8,522 nucleotides of DNA, from the NCBI GenBank assembly GCA_000405605.1, contig ASPA01000048.1, forward strand, positions 1 to 8,522. The letters are read 5' to 3'. A program made the position numbers and the translations under genes. Positions 6,336 through 8,522 of this stretch are shown piece after piece. The notes beneath the pieces were generated by a model. The model saw only the letters and a list, made by a program, of their open reading frames with translations. It did no database searches and was not told the DNA's origin. The DNA comes from Atribacteria bacterium SCGC AAA255-G05. GTDB taxonomy: Bacteria; Atribacterota; Phoenicimicrobiia; Phoenicimicrobiales; Phoenicimicrobiaceae. How positions within the stretch are numbered: the stretch's first letter is position 1; each line of letters starts with the position of its first letter.

Positions 6336-6866
6336 TTAAATCTTATGTGATTTGGTAATTAAAATATTTCTTTTTAGAATTATATTTATGGTATAGGTAT
6401 AAATAAATATTTGAATGGGCTCTGCCACTATTCGCGGGGGCATTAATACTTTCCAGGGAATTCCGAATAAAATATTTAAAAAATATGGTATTAAAATAAT
6501 AGAAGTTATCACCTGCCCTGCGGTAATAGCTATGCCCAAATCAAAAACATTAGGTTCTTCTTTTCTCATTAAAATCAAGATGGTCACTGGAATTATTCCG
6601 GTTAAAGCAGAAGTTAGAGTAAAGTGAGGCATATAAACCCCTATAGGATTGATAAAATATCCTAACAGGTCAGAAAAGGCTCCTATCAACCCTCCGGCCA
6701 ATGGACCAAATATAATACCTCCTAAGATTATGGGTAATTTCCCCAGACCGATTCTTATTCCCTCTATTCCTCCAATAGCAATACGCAAACTGACTATCCG
6801 AGTTAAAATTATACTTAAAGCAATTAAAAAACCCATAGTAGTAATCTTATGGGATGATATTTTCAT
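6336..6866 (-). CDS. folT: Folate ECF transporter substrate-binding (S) component
   Basis: FolT is the integral membrane S-component that captures folate. It works with a shared energizing module (EcfA, EcfA', EcfT), which is not in this window. The 176 residues match S-component size, with about six hydrophobic segments. Family-like features are the short N-terminal helix with the small-residue face used to dock EcfT (MGFLIALSIILTR, 11-23) and the loop GIRIGLGKLPIIL (36-48). Others are FGPLAGGLIGAFSDLLG (53-69), HFTLTSALTGIIP (81-93) and the late PPRIVAEPIQIFIY segment (143-156). Assignment to folate rests on these and on the THF riboswitch directly upstream, a known pairing for folT. A strong AAGGAGGGG site (6875-6883) lies 8-10 bases before the ATG, and predicted leader pairing can mask it. 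Confidence 0.93.
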   Translation of the reverse strand: MKISSHKITTMGFLIALSIILTRIVSLRIAIGGIEGIRIGLGKLPIILGGIIFGPLAGGLIGAFSDLLGYFINPIGVYMPHFTLTSALTGIIPVTILILMRKEEPNVFDLGIAITAGQVITSIILIPYFLNILFGIPWKVLMPPRIVAEPIQIFIYTYTINIILKRNILITKSHKI

Positions 6867-6874
6867 TTAATCTT

Positions 6875-6966
6875 CCCCTCCTTGATATAGCATTATTATA
6901 ATAGATATAGCTTTATATCTGCTACATCAAGAAGAGTCTATGCAAAAAGCATTTTCGATGTAGCAG
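6875..6966 (-). promoter_or_regulatory. Three-segment expression platform of the folT riboswitch
   Basis: On the minus strand three segments compete. Segment 1, CTGCTACATC (6957-6966), includes the 3' strand of aptamer helix P1. Segment 2, CTTGATGTAGCAG (6919-6931), pairs perfectly with segment 1 over 10 bases. Segment 3, TGCTATATCAAG (6881-6892), pairs with segment 2 over 12 positions with one G-U, and its last bases belong to the AAGGAGG ribosome binding site. Small nested hairpins (AGATATA/TATATCT; ATGC/GCAT) close the intervening loops. Inferred logic: folate bound, P1 forms and holds segment 1, so segment 2 pairs with segment 3 and blocks translation; folate absent, segments 1 and 2 pair and the site is free. 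No T-tract favours transcription termination. Confidence 0.7.
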
Positions 6967-7080
6967 CGGACGCGATAACCTACCGCAGGATTAAAGAATT
7001 TTCCTACAAAAAATTTTATCCTTTCGTTTAGAGACAACGTCCCATTCTCTAACACTTAACGCAGGTCACCTACTCTGACG
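6961..7080 (-). ncRNA. Tetrahydrofolate (THF) riboswitch aptamer
   Basis: The minus strand carries the conserved blocks of the THF-I riboswitch in order: AGAGTAG, GCGTTAAGTG, GAATGGGACGTTGT, ACGAA, GCGGT and GCGTCCGCT. The helices are consistent. P2 is GTGACCT (7063-7069) with AGGTTAT (6975-6981), 7 pairs including G-U. P3 is TTAGAG (7047-7052) with CTCTAA (7028-7033), 6 perfect pairs. A variable stem is AGGAT (7018-7022) with ATCCT (6987-6991), carrying a long AT-rich insert. Core P1 is only CAG (7075-7077) with CTG (6964-6966), possibly extended by TTTCG (7079-7083) with CGAAA (6953-6957). It precedes folT, as expected for folate feedback control. Confidence 0.94.
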
Positions 7081-7116
7081 AAATATCCTATTTGTTTTGT
7101 ATTCAGCTTACCTCCT

Positions 7117-7344
7117 TTACAAAAGCCTCTGAAATTCATTCGCGTGGCCAAAATAATTTAATCCCACAGCTATTATTTTAGTTGGTACACAGGGAGGTAA
7201 AAATGTTATTTCTGATAAAGAGTATATATTTTCTGTATTTTTATGATTATTAAAAATATCACCAACTACTTCCCTAATTACATTATCTTTTTCAAGTAAT
7301 CCGTATTTTATATTTCCATTTTGTAAAAATCTCAAATATTTCAT
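7117..7344 (-). pseudogene. Fumarylacetoacetate hydrolase family protein, 3'-truncated
   Basis: The 75 residues begin like an FAH-family hydrolase: the N-terminal cap segment (MKYLRFLQNGNIKYGLLE), PPCVPTKIIAVGLNY (50-64) and FGHANEF (65-71), where the catalytic fold starts. The sequence then changes to QRLL and stops. Members usually have about 250 residues, and the metal-binding acidic residues lie in the missing part. No reading frame in the remaining 250 bases before folT continues the family sequence, since the riboswitch occupies them. This is a deletion, not a simple frameshift. The start is convincing: GAAGGAG lies 5 bases before the ATG, 36 bases after the dipeptidase stop, so the two genes formed an operon. 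The original substrate (acylpyruvate or diketo sugar acid) cannot be determined. Confidence 0.8.
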
Positions 7345-7380
7345 AAATGCTCCTTCTATTTTTAAATTAAAATCATATTA

Positions 7381-8391
7381 TTATCCTACCACTTCTTTAA
7401 ACACTCTTAAGAAATTTTCTCCCAATATTTTTTTGATATCCTTTTCTTTATAACCTCGATTGAGTAACTCTTCAGTGATATAAGGAATTTTTTCAACTCC
7501 CTCCAAGCCCAAAGGGAGATCAGTTGTGCCATCAAAATCAGAACCTAATCCTACACAATCTATTCCTGCTTTTTCCACCAAATAATCAATGTGTGTTACC
7601 ACATCTTTTACGGTAGTTTTTCTTTTTTCTTGAGTTAAAAAATTAGGTACAAAGGTTATCCCTATTACTCCACCCTTATCAGCTAAAGCTTTAATTTGCT
7701 CATCTTTTAAGTTTCGAAGGTGGGAACATAAATTATAACAATTAGAATGAGAAGCAACAATGGGTGCTTTACTTCTTTTAATCACATCCCAAAAACCAGT
7801 CTCTGAAAGGTGAGATACATCAATTAACATCCCCAGGTCATTCATCTCATCTATAACTTTTAAGCCAAATTCGGTTAAACCACTACCAGTCCGGGATTCA
7901 GCAACCCCGTCCGCAATTTGATTTCTTTGATTCCAGGTGAGAGTTAAGAGCCTGACTCCTAATCTATACAATATCCTTAATACTCCTAAATTACCTTCTA
8001 AGGCCTCTCCCCCTTCGATGGAAAGGATAGCAGCAATCTTGCCTGCTCTATTTAATACCTCTATTTGATTATAATTAGTGGCTAAGGATATATCGGTCGG
8101 GTTTTTCTCTATTTCTTTATAAAAACAATCAATTAGCTGTAAAGTTCTTTTTAATGACCTATCTGGTTTATAAATGTCTTCTATAAAAACAGCAAAAAAC
8201 TGGACATCAATTCCTCCTTCTTTCATTCTGGGAATATCCAGATGACCGGTAGTTGATTTTTTTTCTAAGGTTCTTTTATGGTTCATAACCTCTAAAATAG
8301 TATCGCAGTGGCCATCAAATACCATCGCTTTCTGGTGTATCTGTTTTGCTTTGATTAAATGCGTATTAGTTTCTGCCAAATTTGCTTCCAC
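7381..8391 (-). CDS. Membrane dipeptidase (peptidase family M19, renal dipeptidase-like)
   Basis: This is a binuclear-zinc dipeptidase of the amidohydrolase superfamily, cleaving dipeptides, often with broad specificity including D-residues at the C-terminal position. All expected ligands are visible in 336 residues: FDGHCDT (H28, D30), SIEGGE with bridging E126, DVSHLS (H194), SHSN (H215), HLRNL (R226) and GSDFDG (D285, D287). No signal peptide or membrane segment is seen, so a cytoplasmic enzyme is likely despite the family name. The start is uncertain. A stop codon lies directly before the GTG at 8391, which sits within the Shine-Dalgarno-like AGGTGG (8388-8393). A TTG at 8377-8379, four codons in, lies 8 bases after that motif and may be the true start. 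The truncated FAH gene follows 36 bases downstream. Confidence 0.93.
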   Translation of the reverse strand: MEANLAETNTHLIKAKQIHQKAMVFDGHCDTILEVMNHKRTLEKKSTTGHLDIPRMKEGGIDVQFFAVFIEDIYKPDRSLKRTLQLIDCFYKEIEKNPTDISLATNYNQIEVLNRAGKIAAILSIEGGEALEGNLGVLRILYRLGVRLLTLTWNQRNQIADGVAESRTGSGLTEFGLKVIDEMNDLGMLIDVSHLSETGFWDVIKRSKAPIVASHSNCYNLCSHLRNLKDEQIKALADKGGVIGITFVPNFLTQEKRKTTVKDVVTHIDYLVEKAGIDCVGLGSDFDGTTDLPLGLEGVEKIPYITEELLNRGYKEKDIKKILGENFLRVFKEVVG

Positions 8392-8430
8392 CTACTTTCA
8401 TGATATGCAAATTAATGTTACCCGGTAAAT

Positions 8431-8522
8431 TTATTTTTTCAGTAAAAACCATAAAATAACCAAACCGGCTAAGATTAATATAAAGATAATAATATTGTTT
8501 TTAGTTTTTGTTTTCGTCTTGA
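8431..8522 (-). CDS. C-terminal end of a membrane-anchored protein (partial)
   Basis: The last 29 codons of a minus-strand frame are visible before a TAA at 8431-8433; the rest lies outside the window. The residues form a Lys/Thr-rich stretch (KTKTKTKNN), a hydrophobic run of about 17 residues (IIIFILILAGLVILWFL) and a terminal LKK, typical of a C-terminal transmembrane anchor or the last helix of a membrane protein. The stop lies 39 bases before the dipeptidase GTG, compatible with one transcript. The family cannot be named from so little, and a chance open frame at the window edge cannot be excluded. Confidence 0.5.
   Translation of the reverse strand, partial: KTKTKTKNNIIIFILILAGLVILWFLLKK

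Noticed and set aside
6415..6870. Two plus-strand open frames opposite folT
   Set aside because: Shadows of the folT coding strand; folT has family features, a riboswitch and a ribosome binding site.
6919..6966. Intrinsic terminator in the folT leader
   Set aside because: The hairpin is strong but no U-run follows it; pairing to the ribosome binding site fits translational control better.
8366..8401. Eleven-codon ORF starting at an ATG upstream of the dipeptidase
   Set aside because: No ribosome binding site, too short to judge and overlaps the dipeptidase start.

Overview
The window comes from an AT-rich bacterium with the standard genetic code, conventional Shine-Dalgarno sites and anaerobe-like gene content: type III pantothenate kinase, NadB/NadC, an ECF vitamin S-component under a tetrahydrofolate riboswitch, and medium-chain zinc dehydrogenases. 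A Firmicute-like or uncultured low-GC lineage fits. I cannot assign a phylum from sequence reading alone.

Layout. coaX (73-840, +) meets nadC (1093-1938, -) tail to tail. nadB (2367-3635, -) lies upstream of nadC and lacks about 100 N-terminal residues, including the FAD-binding GxGxxG segment. The spacers on both sides of nadC (841-1092 and 1939-2366) hold two inverted copies of one non-coding element. It is built of degenerate 7-base units in strict phase, forms an imperfect palindrome and is bordered by arrays of 8-base units. Two medium-chain zinc dehydrogenases follow on the minus strand (3810-4835 and 5077-6102), separated by a spacer with related octamer arrays. Next comes folT (6336-6866, -), preceded by a clear THF riboswitch (about 6961-7080). 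Between aptamer and start codon lie three mutually complementary segments that read as a translational switch. Upstream are a 3'-truncated fumarylacetoacetate-hydrolase-family gene (7117-7344, -), an M19 dipeptidase (7381-8391, -) and the C-terminal end of a membrane-anchored protein (8431-8522, -).

How the genes work together. coaX (CoA), nadB/nadC (de novo NAD) and folT (folate uptake) are cofactor-supply genes. The truncated NadB puts de novo NAD synthesis through this copy in doubt. The dehydrogenases, the broken FAH gene and the dipeptidase look like small-molecule catabolism with no defined substrate. I see no defence system, CRISPR array, transposase, phage gene, tRNA or rRNA. The most unusual material is the period-7/period-8 architecture of the spacers and the riboswitch expression platform.
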